Source of the DNA: Talaromyces rugulosus
Taxonomy: Eukaryota > Ascomycota > Eurotiomycetes > Eurotiales > Trichocomaceae
NCBI RefSeq assembly: GCF_013368755.1
Contig: NC_049563.1
Coordinates: 3,658,001 to 3,722,000, forward strand
Reading direction: 5' to 3'
DNA length: 64,000 bases
Below, one piece after another: positions 23,408 to 33,235 of this stretch; position 1 is the first letter of the stretch; every line of letters begins with the position of its first letter. Below the pieces are notes generated by a model, which was given only the letters and a program-made list of their open reading frames with translations, did not search any database and was not told the origin of the DNA. A program made the position numbers and the translations under genes.

Positions 23408-26248
23408 AATAATAGCTATTTAGACTAATAAGCAGTATTTCTCTACTATTATTATAATAGTAAGAGGCCTAGATAATATCTATAGATTACTCGCCCAAGG
23501 TATATGCTTTAAAGGCAATAGATATTCTACCAGCCTTTATTACAAAATAGATAAAAACACTATTTATATCTAATACTGTAGTATTAGTTACTAAATTTAT
23601 AGAGACTATAGTATCTAATTATTACTTTACACTATATATACTAACATCTATAAAACCTAAAAATATATCTGTAATATATTAGACTATAAAGCCTAAATAG
23701 GCTATTTATATCTGTATATACATACTAAATATAGTAACTATAAGAGAAAATACTAGGCTGATTCCCTAGGATATTCTAAACTTTAAAAGGTCTGCTAATA
23801 ACTCTATAAATACTTCTCTAGTATAGAGATTATTATGCCCTCTCTCTCCCCTGAATAAACTGAATAAAAAGACATTGCTAAGGAGGCTTTTCCCCTAACT
23901 ATTATCTAAGACGCTCCCTAAGCTCTAGAGCTTAGAAAAGTTAATAATACTATAGAAAATATCCTAGGAATATTATCTTTACTATATTTATCTTTGTGTC
24001 TAATACTAATGCTTAAAGCTGTAGCCTTTATTAATATTAATTATTTAATATAATTATGGCCATACTTATTCTGCAACTTTAAAGGCTCTAGAAACAGAGA
24101 TAGAATAGTAAATAAATATTATATATCTATAAGAGTCTTATATTGTCTATAACTTCTTTTATCTAAACTATCTACTGTGCTGATCAGGAAGAGAGAAATA
24201 GGATTAATAGATGCTTATAGCCATTTATAAAAACCTTATAGAGGTAATTAAGGTTAAGAACCACACTGATTTAATAGACCACCCCTATTTATAAGCCCTA
24301 GATATATAGGAAGCACTAATAATTAGTAGGTATATTCTCTAATATACTAAAATAGTCAACTGCTATAATATATAGATTAAGACTAGTTATTAGTAGCAAA
24401 AGGCCTTTCCTAGACAATACCAGGCTATTAAAGACACAGACTAGGACCTGCTTATAGTAGATAAATACCTATTAGTAGGTAATTTTAACGCCTATAGCTC
24501 TTTATAGAATCTACTAGCCAAAGGCCAGATTAACACTAAGCCCTTGAAACAGCTTATAGAGTGGTATTCACTATATATTAATAATCTACTAGGGGAAGCT
24601 ATATACTATAAAAAGACTAAAAGGATATTAATTATTAATTTAATATTATCTTTACCAACCTTAGGGCCTCTACAAGCCTAGGAGGTAGATAAGGATAAAC
24701 CTACAATATCTGACTATAAGCTTATTATTCTAGCCTAAAAAACCCTAAAAGAACCCTCCTTAGGAGGAATCTCTAGGGAGATTACTAGGTAGTAGATAAA
24801 AGCTTTATAAATAAATAAGGAAGCCTTAAAACTAGCTATAGTAGTTTAGGTCTTAGAGACTATAGGCTATCTTTTTTTTAGTAATTAATATATTAAGAAA
24901 GACTTTACTAGAAAGATTAATTAGATATAAAATATCTTAACTAGTATATTTAATAAATATATTAAAATAGTATAGCTTTATATATACTCTAAGTAGTGAT
25001 AAAAGCTAGAGCTGTGGTAAGCCTGGAGCTTATAGGCTATAGCCTGCAAGTAGTAATAAGTCTATATCTATATTAACACTAAATTCAAAGCTATAAGAAC
25101 TGCTTATTACTATAAAATAAAGGCAGTTAAAAGGACCTGCTGAGAGGTTTTCCTTATTAAGAAAGGCCTTGGGGGGAAGAAAGAATAGAAAAAGGATTTT
25201 AATCTTACTAAGAACCCTTTTCTTAAAGATTTTAGAGATAGTCTAAAAAAATCTTTTCTAGGAGATCTTAATAAGTATTAAATAGCTCTACAGTATACTA
25301 AGCTATAGATTAATTTTATTATCTTAGCATTTTAAAATCTAGATTTAGAAGCTTTTTCTGTCACTACTATAGCTGATAAAGAAATCTTAATTAGGGAAAT
25401 AATATTTTTTAACATCCTCTATAGCTCTTCTTCTAAGGAGCTACTAGATAGATAGGCCTATATATTTATAATATTAAAATAGATATATCAGGCTCTATTT
25501 AGTTAAAATATTAAGAAAGCTTTAAAAGCTAATAGACTTAATTTTAAAATATATTAGCTACTCTAAGTACTAGACTTATTTTAAATTATAAAGATAGCTA
25601 GACAGTACTTTTAACTTAGGATATATCTAGAAGTCTAAAAGACTGTTAAAGATATTCTATTTTAGAAGCTAGAGAAGCTTAATTATATCTAGATAAAGAC
25701 TTAAAGAATAATAAACTTACTTAGCTGTCTAGACAAGATTATTAAGAAGCTGGCTATAGGCCTTATAGTAGACTAGTGTAAGGCTTAGAGGGCTTTATAC
25801 TCTAGATAAATAGAATATAAACAGAACTGTGGGGCTATTAATATAGTAGTCTATCTCATGTAAATAATATATAAAGAATAGACTTAAAAGTTTCTTATAA
25901 ATACTATCTTTATTAATATTATAAAGGTCTTTAACTATATTGACCTCTATAAACTTAGTAAGGCTATAGAAGCTGTAGACCTAGATAATGATCTTATAAA
26001 ATGGATCTTATCCTTCTTTATAAATAAAAAGATTAGTTTTATAATTGACAGTTATAAAGCCTCTAAATAGCTTATTAACTCAAAGCTATCTCAAAGCTTA
26101 TTAATCTCTCTAATCCTCTTTTTTATCTATATCTAGAATATGTTTTAAACTATAGAACAGTAGATATTAAAGATTAAGGCCCTATTTTATACTAATAATA
26201 TAAGCCTGATAGCCTAGGAAAGCTTAGTCTTTGAAATCTATAAATAGC
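23408..26248 (+). pseudogene. LINE-c, second fragment (ORF1 end, ORF2 endonuclease and RT)
   Basis: Begins with the AATA duplication. ORF1 runs to about 23900. The ORF2 endonuclease part holds a VGNFNAYSSL-like motif near 24478-24500. RT motif A (FINIIKVFNYIDLYKL) is near 25910-25960, and the catalytic site, normally YADD, reads FYTNNISLIA near 26187-26215 because both Asp codons changed GAT to AAT. Interrupted at 26249 by gypsy B in the RT region and continued at 33922. Confidence 0.85.
26244..26248 (+). repeat. Gypsy B 5-bp target duplication, left copy (ATAGC)
   Basis: ATAGC at 26244-26248 and 33917-33921. Joining the flanks restores LINE sequence matching the region at 44510-44545. Confidence 0.9.
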
Positions 26249-26422
26249 TGTCAATCGGTTCAACAACTCGTCACCAAGATGTGAATCGGGGTGGGTATTC
26301 TGCTAACAGAAGGCAAGATGAGAAGTTTGTGTAAGGCAATCCTAGGATAAGTAGAGTACTATCGCAATGATAGGCTGCAAAGTATGTTGAAGAGTAATAG
26401 TAGTATGCTATTTGCTTGAGAG

Positions 26423-26432
26423 AATAAAACAC
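26423..26432 (-). other. R-region segment complementary to the gypsy B primer site
   Basis: GTGTTTTATT on the minus strand, about 40 nt downstream of the TATA box, so near the expected RNA 5' end. Its complement AATAAAACAC is found at the LTR/leader junction (33296-33305 on the minus strand). This is the Tf1-like self-priming arrangement. Confidence 0.65.
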
Positions 26433-26464
26433 AATAAGCTAGATACATGATGGTAAATGAGTGT

Positions 26465-26474
26465 CCTTATATAG
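26465..26474 (-). promoter_or_regulatory. Gypsy B LTR TATA box
   Basis: CTATATAAGG on the minus strand. It is followed after about 40 nt by the self-primer segment, so transcription of gag-pol from the matching site in the 5' LTR (33521-33530) would start in between. The + strand reading (CCTTATATAG) is also TATA-like. Confidence 0.65.
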
Positions 26475-26494
26475 CTGATCCTAAACATAGCGAG

Positions 26495-26519
26495 CATAGT
26501 CAAGCTCTGCTTGACTATG
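26495..26519. repeat. Perfect 11-bp hairpin in gypsy B LTR
   Basis: CATAGTCAAGC, loop TCT, GCTTGACTATG. Further CATAGTC and GACTATG half-sites follow to about 26570. It is repeated in the other LTR at 33551-33575. It may be a protein-binding palindrome or RNA structure; nothing decides this. Confidence 0.85.
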
Positions 26520-26591
26520 TCAGTACATAGTTCCTTAGCATAGTCTCACTATGTTGACTATGCAGTCACGTGCCTAAGTCCGTAAGGTGGG

Positions 26592-26710
26592 TCTTTTCGT
26601 ATGGAGACTCTTTTCGCGTGGAGATCCTTTCCGTACGGGATCTCTTTTCGTACGGAGTCTGTTTTCGTATGGAAACCATTTCCATACGACACAGGCTTCC
26701 GTTCGATGAG
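26592..26710. repeat. Array of seven 17-bp units in the U3 of gypsy B
   Basis: Units start at 26592, 26609, 26626, 26643, 26660, 26677 and 26694, with consensus TCTTTTCGTATGGAGAC (variants with CGTACG). The last two units are the most diverged. The array lies upstream of the TATA box for gag-pol and is repeated at 33648-33766. Probably enhancer-like. The short open frames over it are only repeat shadows. Confidence 0.85.
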
Positions 26711-26895
26711 TCATTCCATGCGGGAGTATAAGTGTAGGCGTTTCTTCCTTCTCGGGTACAATCAGAGATTCTACCCCACGAGAATATCCAATAACCTTTG
26801 CTTATGTAACTAGCGTCCGCTGTCACATCTATTGGCTGAGCGTTATCGATTCTTATGACAATCCCCTCCTTCGAAGGCTGGCGTCCCGACAGTCA

Positions 26896-26904
26896 CATAA
26901 ATAG
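26896..26904 (+). promoter_or_regulatory. TATA-like element of the antisense gene
   Basis: CATAAATAG on the + strand, about 70 nt upstream of the antisense ATG and outside the LTR. The same nine bases, in the context AGTCACATAAATAGTC, survive in the RIPed relative (58691-58699). Good spacing for an independent promoter. Confidence 0.5.
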
Positions 26905-26973
26905 TCGCAGGTCCCCGTCGCACAGGTAGGCTGATTCCTTTTCGTTAACATTCTTGGTGGTGATGTTCTAACC

Positions 26974-27507
26974 ATGTCGTCAAAGCAAAATATCGATAAA
27001 AACAATTTGTTCGCCCGTATTGTTGAAACCGGGATCGTTCTTCTTTTCCCTTGCCACAAGTGTGCTCTCTCAGGGAAGTCGTGTATTAAATCAGAAATTT
27101 CAAAGCGTTGCAGTGAGTGTGTTCGCAGCGGTCGCGGTCGCTGTGTTGAGATGGCGTCTTCGGATTTGGCATGGAAGAAGTTGTTGGCTGCTCAAAAGAA
27201 AATTGAGGAGGATGAGGAGGCAACTCTAGCGAAACTTCTTCGTCTCAAGAAACAGCGGAAGCTGCTTCAGAAGCGCGCCGGTCAGTTTATCCAGACGGAT
27301 ATTAAGGATGTGGAGGAGTTGGAGCGTTTGGAGGAGAAGGAGGAGGAGGAACGGAAACGAGAGGCCGAGCTGCAAAAATCAAACGAGATGATTGCGGCTG
27401 CCATCCAGGAGTTTCCCGTGTCGTCTAACAACGAGTTCGACCACGTCCTTTCCGAGTTTCTTTCTGGCGAAACGCTCGAATCTTTTCGGGGCAGTTCAAA
27501 TGCCTAA
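26974..27507 (+). CDS. Antisense ORF of gypsy B: Zn(II)2Cys6-like, coiled-coil protein
   Basis: 177 residues, opposite in strand to gag-pol, between the left LTR and the pol end; its last 83 bases overlap the pol C-terminus. ATG 26974 has A at -3. Residues 27-57 carry six Cys (C27, C30, C37, C46, C49, C57) spaced C-x2-C-x6-C-x8-C-x2-C-x7-C, which fits fungal Zn(II)2Cys6 DNA-binding clusters. Residues about 66-133 form a charged Lys/Glu-rich predicted coiled coil, a usual dimerisation element after such clusters. The tail (146-170, EFPVSSNNEFDHVLSEFLSG) is acidic and hydrophobic. A DNA-binding regulator of the element or its host is a reasonable guess, and a zinc-binding structural or RNA-binding role is possible. 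A decayed homologue is at 58771-59325. Expression is unproven. Confidence 0.8.
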   Translation: MSSKQNIDKNNLFARIVETGIVLLFPCHKCALSGKSCIKSEISKRCSECVRSGRGRCVEMASSDLAWKKLLAAQKKIEEDEEATLAKLLRLKKQRKLLQKRAGQFIQTDIKDVEELERLEEKEEEERKREAELQKSNEMIAAAIQEFPVSSNNEFDHVLSEFLSGETLESFRGSSNA

Positions 27508-30500
27508 CTGGTTCCCATGAATTGTGTTCAGGTCCGTATCCTTTCCAGCTGACTAAGTAAAAGATTCTTCCTTCCACTAACTTTCTCTTCAGAATGTTTT
27601 CAACTTCATATTCATCCTCGGTTGCTTCGTCGTTACTGTTTTCTGGGTTTTCGGTTGGTTCCAATAATGAGATGTGAAATACTGGGTGCACTTTCATTCT
27701 TGCTGGTAGTCGGAGTTTGTAATTGTCGTTGGCGAGTTTTTCTTGAATCGTGAAAGGTCCGTATTTGATAGCGTCAAGTTTGTTGCTTGGTCTCTTGCTT
27801 GGAATGTTGAAATTTTTCTGTCCAATTGTTCGTCGTAGTAAGTAAACTTTCTCCCCCTTTTTGAGGATTGGCGCGTCCTCGCGCTTCTTGTCGTAGTAGG
27901 TCTTCATTCGGTTTTCAGCCCACTTGATGTCTTTCGATATTGTGTGATGGAGTGCCTGTAGTTTGTTGGCTTGTATTATCGCGGCTTCGGATAATCCTTC
28001 TCGTGGTACTTCAGACCATGTCATTCTTGGGTGTCGTCCAAGATTTGCAAAATGTGGAACTTGTTTCGTCGTAGCGTTTTCTGCATTGTTTAATGCGAAC
28101 TGTGCTAATGGTAGTAGTTCTACCCAGTTATCTTGTTCCCAGTCTAAATAGTGTCGAAAATACTGTTCAACTGTTTGAATCATTCTTTCAGACTGGCCAT
28201 CAGTCTGTTGGTGATTCGCGGTTGATAGTTTGTGATGCATTCCGCATGCTTTTGCAATTGTCTGCCAATATTTGGATGTGAACAACTTGTCTCGGTCCGT
28301 GATGAGTTCGTTTGGTAATCCGGTCCATACAAAAACTTTTCGTAACATAAGTTTTGCACATTGTTCTGCTGTCATATCCTTTGGTGTTGGTTCTAGGATA
28401 ACATATTTCGTAAGTCGGTCGACTGTTATTATGGCATCGGTGTAGGTAACTCCTGTTACTGGGTCCTTGGACTGCGGTAGTCCTTGGATAAAGTCAACAG
28501 TGATACTTTTCCATGCTTCTTCTGGTACTTCCGGTATTTGCATTTTTCCAAAGGGTTTGTGGTGTACTGCTTTGTTTCTGTTGCATTCGTCGCAGTTTCT
28601 GATGTAATTCTCAACCCTTTTTCGGACATAAGGAAAGTAGAATGTTCGGGTAATCATTTCGATTGTCCTTTCAACTCCTTGGTGTCCTTTTGTTGGAGGA
28701 TCGTGGTAGCGCTGAATGACTTCCGTAGTCATATTCTGCGGTACTCTGATCATTCCATTCCATATCGCTAAGCCTTTCTGAACATTTTTCGTAACTTGTC
28801 CGGCTTGTAATTCTTCTTGTATTTTTTGATCCTTGTTGGTTTCCTGATGCATTCGTTCGTAGAATGGATCATCGTCAACAACTCTTATTGCGGTCGCAAT
28901 GATTGCATTGTGATTGTGGCGTAGAACTCCTGATTCTTCTTGCAGAATGTTTGTCTTGGGGGGTTCTATCCCGATCGCGTAATCTGGTCGTCTGCTTAAT
29001 GCGTCTGCGGCTGCATTTTGTTTTCCTGGAATATGTTCAATCCTGTAATTGAATTTGGCTAGTTCTTCGGCCCATCGTATTTGTCTTCCAGATAATTCTT
29101 TTGTTGTCGTAAAGTACTTCAAATTGTGATGATCGCTTTTGACGATTACTTCATGTTTCGCTCCTTGGAGATAGTGTCGCCATTGTCGAAATGCTTGAAC
29201 TATCGCGAGTAATTCTCGGTCGTGAACGTCGTAGTTAACTTCCGCCGATGTAAACTTTCTCGAGTAGAATGCGACAATCTGCGTTTCTCCCTTTTCATTG
29301 ATTTGTTCATGGATTGCTCCAAGAGCATATCCAGATGCGTCTGTTCGTAGAATGCTTTGTAATTCTGGGTTAAATAGTTGTAAGATTGGCGCAATTTTAA
29401 CGAGTTCTTTAACGTTTTCAAAAGATCGTTGTCTCCTTGCTGTCCAATCAAATGGTTCGTCTTTTTTCAGCAATTCTGTCATTGGTGTTGTAACGTCTGA
29501 GTATTTCTCAAGATATCGTCGAACGTATCCGCTGGCTCCAAGAAAAGATTGTACGTCGTGGACGTTCGTTGGAGTTGGCCATTCGAGGATAGCGTCTAAT
29601 TTTTCTTTCGGTATCTCTAGTCCGTTTGTTGTATATACCATTCCTAGGTAGTTGACTCGTGTGGTGTCGAATTCACACTTCTTGATTTTGAGAGTCAATC
29701 CTGCTTCCATAAGTTTTGTCATAACCAGTCGTACATGGTTATCGTGTTCCTTCGGGTCTTTTGAGTAGACTATAACATCATCGAAGTATACTGCAACGAA
29801 GAGGTTAAGGTATTCTCGTAGGATGTGGGTCATAAACCTCGCGAATTCTGCTGGTAGCCGTTTGAGTCCCATAGGCGCTACTAGCCATTCGTACAGTCCC
29901 AAGTCTGTAAGGAATGCTGTTTTCCAGATGTCGTCATTTTTCATTCGTAGGTTGTAGTATCCCCATTCAACGTCGAACATTGTCATGATTTTTGCACCTT
30001 GCAATAAATCTCTCTTCTGTTCCTGATGTGGCGCTTTGTTTGCGTCGTCTTCGGTCATGTTATTTAATTTTCGGTAGTCGATGACCATTCGTGGTGATCC
30101 GTCGCGTTTTGGTACAAACATTGCTTGTGCAGAAGCCTTTGCTTTTGATTCTCTGATGTAACCGGCTGCTAAGAATTTCTCAATGAATTCCTTAGTAGTT
30201 CGGAGTTCATCTTGTGAGATTTGTCGTTGCTTCACTTGTGGCACCTGTGCTCCTGCTTTGAGAGGTATCTCTGCTTCATATTCTTTTTCGTGTTGTGGTA
30301 GTCGATATTCTTTTTTCACAAATAATTCGGTAAAGTTTCGATATTTTTCTGGTAGCTTGTCGAGCGCTTCCTTCAGTTCCTTTTCGTAGATTTCTTTTGG
30401 TTTCCTTCGTGTTTCAATTTGTCGGCCTATTTCGTTTATTTCTTCAGCATGTTTCACCCTCAACTGCTGGTCCGGTTTGATCCCCATTTGCTCTGTTTGT

Positions 30501-33235
30501 AGCATCTTCAGGTCTATTGACACTGTCTCGTGTTTCCAGTCAATGACAGGATTATGTTTCCGTAGCCATGTCATTCCGAGTATAACGTCGAAATCCTTTC
30601 GCTCGAACGGACTTAAATCCAGTTGGATGCCTTCTTCGTGTTCTCCTGATTTGATTGTGATGTTTTCAGTTCGTCGTACGAATCCTTCGATCGTGATTTG
30701 TCCTTCAAAATTTTGTACAGTATGCCATAGGTTTGTTTCGTACGTTTGGATCCTGTTTTTCCTGACGTATGCTTCGCTAATGTAATTTGTCGATGCTCCT
30801 GAGTCGAGGAGTAGTTTGGCTTCGTGTCCGTCGATTGTTCCTTTGATAATGATCACAGTTTCTCCTGTCTTGATGGTTGTGGCAATAAGGTGATGTCCCT
30901 TTCTGTGTCTTTCAAGGTATCGTTTCTGTGATAGAACAATTTCGGTCCAATCTTCATCGGTGTAGATGACTCGTCCTTCGTGGTATGGACATTTTTTCGC
31001 GTAGCACTGGTCAGTTTCGATGCTATTATGGAAAGGATGCCAAATTTCTTCTGCGTAGCACCAACATTCGTTCCAGCCCTTCGGACAGTCCGGGATGGGT
31101 TGATAGATGATCATCGGTGCCGTTGGCTTCCATTTGTTCTTTTCCTTTTCTTCGAGGTGAGTCGGACATTTTGACTCATAGCATTGCGTCCAGTGTATTT
31201 TCTTGTGATGGTGTCCTCCATATTGTGGGTAGTACATGCATGAACATCTTTCGGTATGCCCAAGCATCGGGTGGCACAACCGTGTTCCTTTGGTGAGTGA
31301 GACGTATTCGAATTCGTTTGCGAGTGCGATGTTCTTTTTCCCGTGCATATCGCATTTGTGAAATGTCCACTCGTGGCATTCTTCGCATTCAAGGATGTGT
31401 TGTCGGTATGTCTGAATAGAGTCTTCCCAACATACTGGTTTGGGTGGTTTGCAACTGCATTCTCGTTTTGGTTCTTTGTAGTCGATTTCAGGGAATTCCT
31501 CTGTTGTTTCGGAGTCTTCACTGTCTGTTTCCAGTTCTTCTTTGCTTGTTTCTGGAATCTCAATTCTTGTTCCTGGAACCGTCGTGTTGGTTCCTAAGAC
31601 TGAATCCCATTCTTTCTTTGTGATTAGTGGTCGTTTCTGGAACAGTCTGATTGTTTCATTTGCTTGGTTGATCGCTCTTGCGGCGTCTTTTCTGAGGTTG
31701 GTTGTTCTTGCTAACTGTGATTGTTGCGGGGTGTCTGATTCTCGATCCGAGTCCTCGTGGTCAACTTCCTTGTCTTTTCCACCGTCTCGAAACGTCAGGG
31801 GGTGTTGGCTTTCACTTCCTGATGAAAGGTCATCAATACGCCGTCCAGCGGTTTTGCTGTATTGGTCTTCTCTGCGAGGTTCTCTGATTGGTCCTTTCTC
31901 TTGACCTTGTCGTAGGTGAGGTTGCGCTTCTTCCGGGTTAGCGTCTTCTTCCTGGGGTGGTTCCCTTTCTGAACTCTGTCTGAGGCGTCCCTTAGATTGC
32001 CCAGGGCTATCTTCTGGCTCGAAATTCTCGAGCGCGTTGTATATTTCTTTTTCCAATATTGGTCCCCAGAAGTCCTTGACTTCATCGACCTGTTCGTTTT
32101 CTGACTCCTCCTCTTCACTGTCCAAGGGGGTCACAATTGTCTGGTGTATGGCCGCAATTTGTTGATGGACTGTTGTTATCTTCTGAGGGCTGACGTTACC
32201 GTTCTGTTTGTTTTGCCCTGATCGGCACTGTCGTGCAAAGTGTCCTTTTCGTCCGCACTTGTAACAAGCTTTGTTTTCCTTGCGCTTGGCCATTTCTTCC
32301 TTACTGATCACGTTGTTGAGCTGCATCTTGACATCGCCGTCCTTGTCGTATTGGGTTCCTCGCTTTGCCGATGTGTTGGCATACTGAGGGAATCCTCCAA
32401 CTTTCTTCCATCTCTGAAACTCCTGTCGCTTCTGTTTGATCTCGAACAGTTTGTTGTCTATCTTGACCGCCATCTCAATGAATCTGTCAATGTTGTCGGG
32501 TCGGTCGAGTTTGATGAGTTCCGTCTGGACTTCTTCCTTGAGCATGTTCTCAAAGGTTGCGATTTGAATAGCATCATCATAGTGCAGTGGTGTTACTATC
32601 TGTCGGAATTTGGTTGCTAACTGCTGAGCGGATCCGGTTTGTCGTAGGTATCTTAGTTGTCTTTCTGCGGTCCGTAGCTCATCGATATTTCCGAACGCTT
32701 CTCCAAGTTTCTGTTTGAACATGCCGTAGTTCGAAAACAGTTCCCTGGTGATAGTTCCCCAACTACCTTTGTCGATAGTGTATAATTCACTTAGCATAGG
32801 CTGTATCCATTCTGCTGCTGCATCGGTAAAGCATGATGCCACAAAGATCATTTTCTTTTTGTCATTGGTGATCTGGTTGGCTTCGATATGCATTTCCATG
32901 TTGACCAAGAATGTCTTCAACTTAGATCTAGTTCCGTCGAAGGTCATGGGTTTTGGTAGCTTGACCCTGTTGCCGGCTGTTCCAGCTTCGCCAGGTGGTA
33001 TAGCCATGACTTGAGCTTCGAGTTGGTTGACATGATCGTCTCTTTCAGCGACCGCAGCTTGCAGTCTTTGAATGTGTTCATTCATTTGATCGATGACTCT
33101 TTCCAACGTGGTGAATCTTTGCTGAGTTTGTTCGTCGGGTTCATCGTCACTGTCTTGATCGACTGGTCTTGCTTGTCTTGCAGGTGGGCGCGGAGTTGCC
33201 GGTCCTGCTGCTGGTGCGTTGCTATTTCCTGCCAT
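27425..33235 (-). CDS. Gag-Pol polyprotein of gypsy B chromovirus (intact)
   Basis: 1,936 residues in one frame, ATG at 33235, TAG at 27425-27427. Order: coiled coil ~40-75; Gag capsid ~95-270; zinc knuckle CYKCGRKGHFARQC 324-337; acidic linker; Cys/His-rich module 593-752 (three C-x-C...C-P-x-H-type units); protease LLLDSGAS 808-815; RT 1010-1200 with first Asp in FDVEWGYYNLRM (D1088) and YFDD 1150-1153; RNase H D1299, E1341, D1368, D1411; integrase zinc H1511, H1518, C1548, C1551 and core D1581, D1647, E1683 (D-35-E); chromodomain ~1874-1922. It makes virus-like particle, cDNA and integration functions; the chromodomain would target heterochromatin. All catalytic residues are present. The single frame fits Tf1/sushi-type elements with no frameshift. 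Confidence 0.95.
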   Translation of the reverse strand: MAGNSNAPAAGPATPRPPARQARPVDQDSDDEPDEQTQQRFTTLERVIDQMNEHIQRLQAAVAERDDHVNQLEAQVMAIPPGEAGTAGNRVKLPKPMTFDGTRSKLKTFLVNMEMHIEANQITNDKKKMIFVASCFTDAAAEWIQPMLSELYTIDKGSWGTITRELFSNYGMFKQKLGEAFGNIDELRTAERQLRYLRQTGSAQQLATKFRQIVTPLHYDDAIQIATFENMLKEEVQTELIKLDRPDNIDRFIEMAVKIDNKLFEIKQKRQEFQRWKKVGGFPQYANTSAKRGTQYDKDGDVKMQLNNVISKEEMAKRKENKACYKCGRKGHFARQCRSGQNKQNGNVSPQKITTVHQQIAAIHQTIVTPLDSEEEESENEQVDEVKDFWGPILEKEIYNALENFEPEDSPGQSKGRLRQSSEREPPQEEDANPEEAQPHLRQGQEKGPIREPRREDQYSKTAGRRIDDLSSGSESQHPLTFRDGGKDKEVDHEDSDRESDTPQQSQLARTTNLRKDAARAINQANETIRLFQKRPLITKKEWDSVLGTNTTVPGTRIEIPETSKEELETDSEDSETTEEFPEIDYKEPKRECSCKPPKPVCWEDSIQTYRQHILECEECHEWTFHKCDMHGKKNIALANEFEYVSLTKGTRLCHPMLGHTERCSCMYYPQYGGHHHKKIHWTQCYESKCPTHLEEKEKNKWKPTAPMIIYQPIPDCPKGWNECWCYAEEIWHPFHNSIETDQCYAKKCPYHEGRVIYTDEDWTEIVLSQKRYLERHRKGHHLIATTIKTGETVIIIKGTIDGHEAKLLLDSGASTNYISEAYVRKNRIQTYETNLWHTVQNFEGQITIEGFVRRTENITIKSGEHEEGIQLDLSPFERKDFDVILGMTWLRKHNPVIDWKHETVSIDLKMLQTEQMGIKPDQQLRVKHAEEINEIGRQIETRRKPKEIYEKELKEALDKLPEKYRNFTELFVKKEYRLPQHEKEYEAEIPLKAGAQVPQVKQRQISQDELRTTKEFIEKFLAAGYIRESKAKASAQAMFVPKRDGSPRMVIDYRKLNNMTEDDANKAPHQEQKRDLLQGAKIMTMFDVEWGYYNLRMKNDDIWKTAFLTDLGLYEWLVAPMGLKRLPAEFARFMTHILREYLNLFVAVYFDDVIVYSKDPKEHDNHVRLVMTKLMEAGLTLKIKKCEFDTTRVNYLGMVYTTNGLEIPKEKLDAILEWPTPTNVHDVQSFLGASGYVRRYLEKYSDVTTPMTELLKKDEPFDWTARRQRSFENVKELVKIAPILQLFNPELQSILRTDASGYALGAIHEQINEKGETQIVAFYSRKFTSAEVNYDVHDRELLAIVQAFRQWRHYLQGAKHEVIVKSDHHNLKYFTTTKELSGRQIRWAEELAKFNYRIEHIPGKQNAAADALSRRPDYAIGIEPPKTNILQEESGVLRHNHNAIIATAIRVVDDDPFYERMHQETNKDQKIQEELQAGQVTKNVQKGLAIWNGMIRVPQNMTTEVIQRYHDPPTKGHQGVERTIEMITRTFYFPYVRKRVENYIRNCDECNRNKAVHHKPFGKMQIPEVPEEAWKSITVDFIQGLPQSKDPVTGVTYTDAIITVDRLTKYVILEPTPKDMTAEQCAKLMLRKVFVWTGLPNELITDRDKLFTSKYWQTIAKACGMHHKLSTANHQQTDGQSERMIQTVEQYFRHYLDWEQDNWVELLPLAQFALNNAENATTKQVPHFANLGRHPRMTWSEVPREGLSEAAIIQANKLQALHHTISKDIKWAENRMKTYYDKKREDAPILKKGEKVYLLRRTIGQKNFNIPSKRPSNKLDAIKYGPFTIQEKLANDNYKLRLPARMKVHPVFHISLLEPTENPENSNDEATEDEYEVENILKRKLVEGRIFYLVSWKGYGPEHNSWEPVRHLNCPEKIRAFRQKETRKGRGRTRC
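30980..31459 (-). other. Region of Gag-Pol coding for a triplicated Cys/His module
   Basis: Residues 593-752 between zinc knuckle and protease. Units begin RECSCKPP (593), TERCSCMYY (664) and WNECWCYAE (724), and end KCDMH (627-631), KCPTH (689-693) and KCPYH (748-752), with His pairs between. It looks like three divergent zinc-binding repeats. I know no name for it. RIPed traces of it are present in the relatives at 47800-48065 and 62800-63290. Confidence 0.7.

Larger units (their letters stand above)
26249..26860 (-). repeat. Gypsy B 3' LTR
   Basis: 612 bp, TG...CA. It contains, in minus-strand order, a CCAAT-like box, an array of 17-bp units (26592-26710), a perfect hairpin (26495-26519), a TATA box (CTATATAAGG at 26465-26474) and the R segment GTGTTTTATT. 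Seen from the + strand it lies directly upstream of the antisense gene. Confidence 0.95.

Noticed and set aside
26566..26826. Open frames inside the gypsy B LTRs (also 33622-33936 and 33657-33869)
   Set aside because: They follow the 17-bp repeat array and the LTR promoter; there is no protein family.
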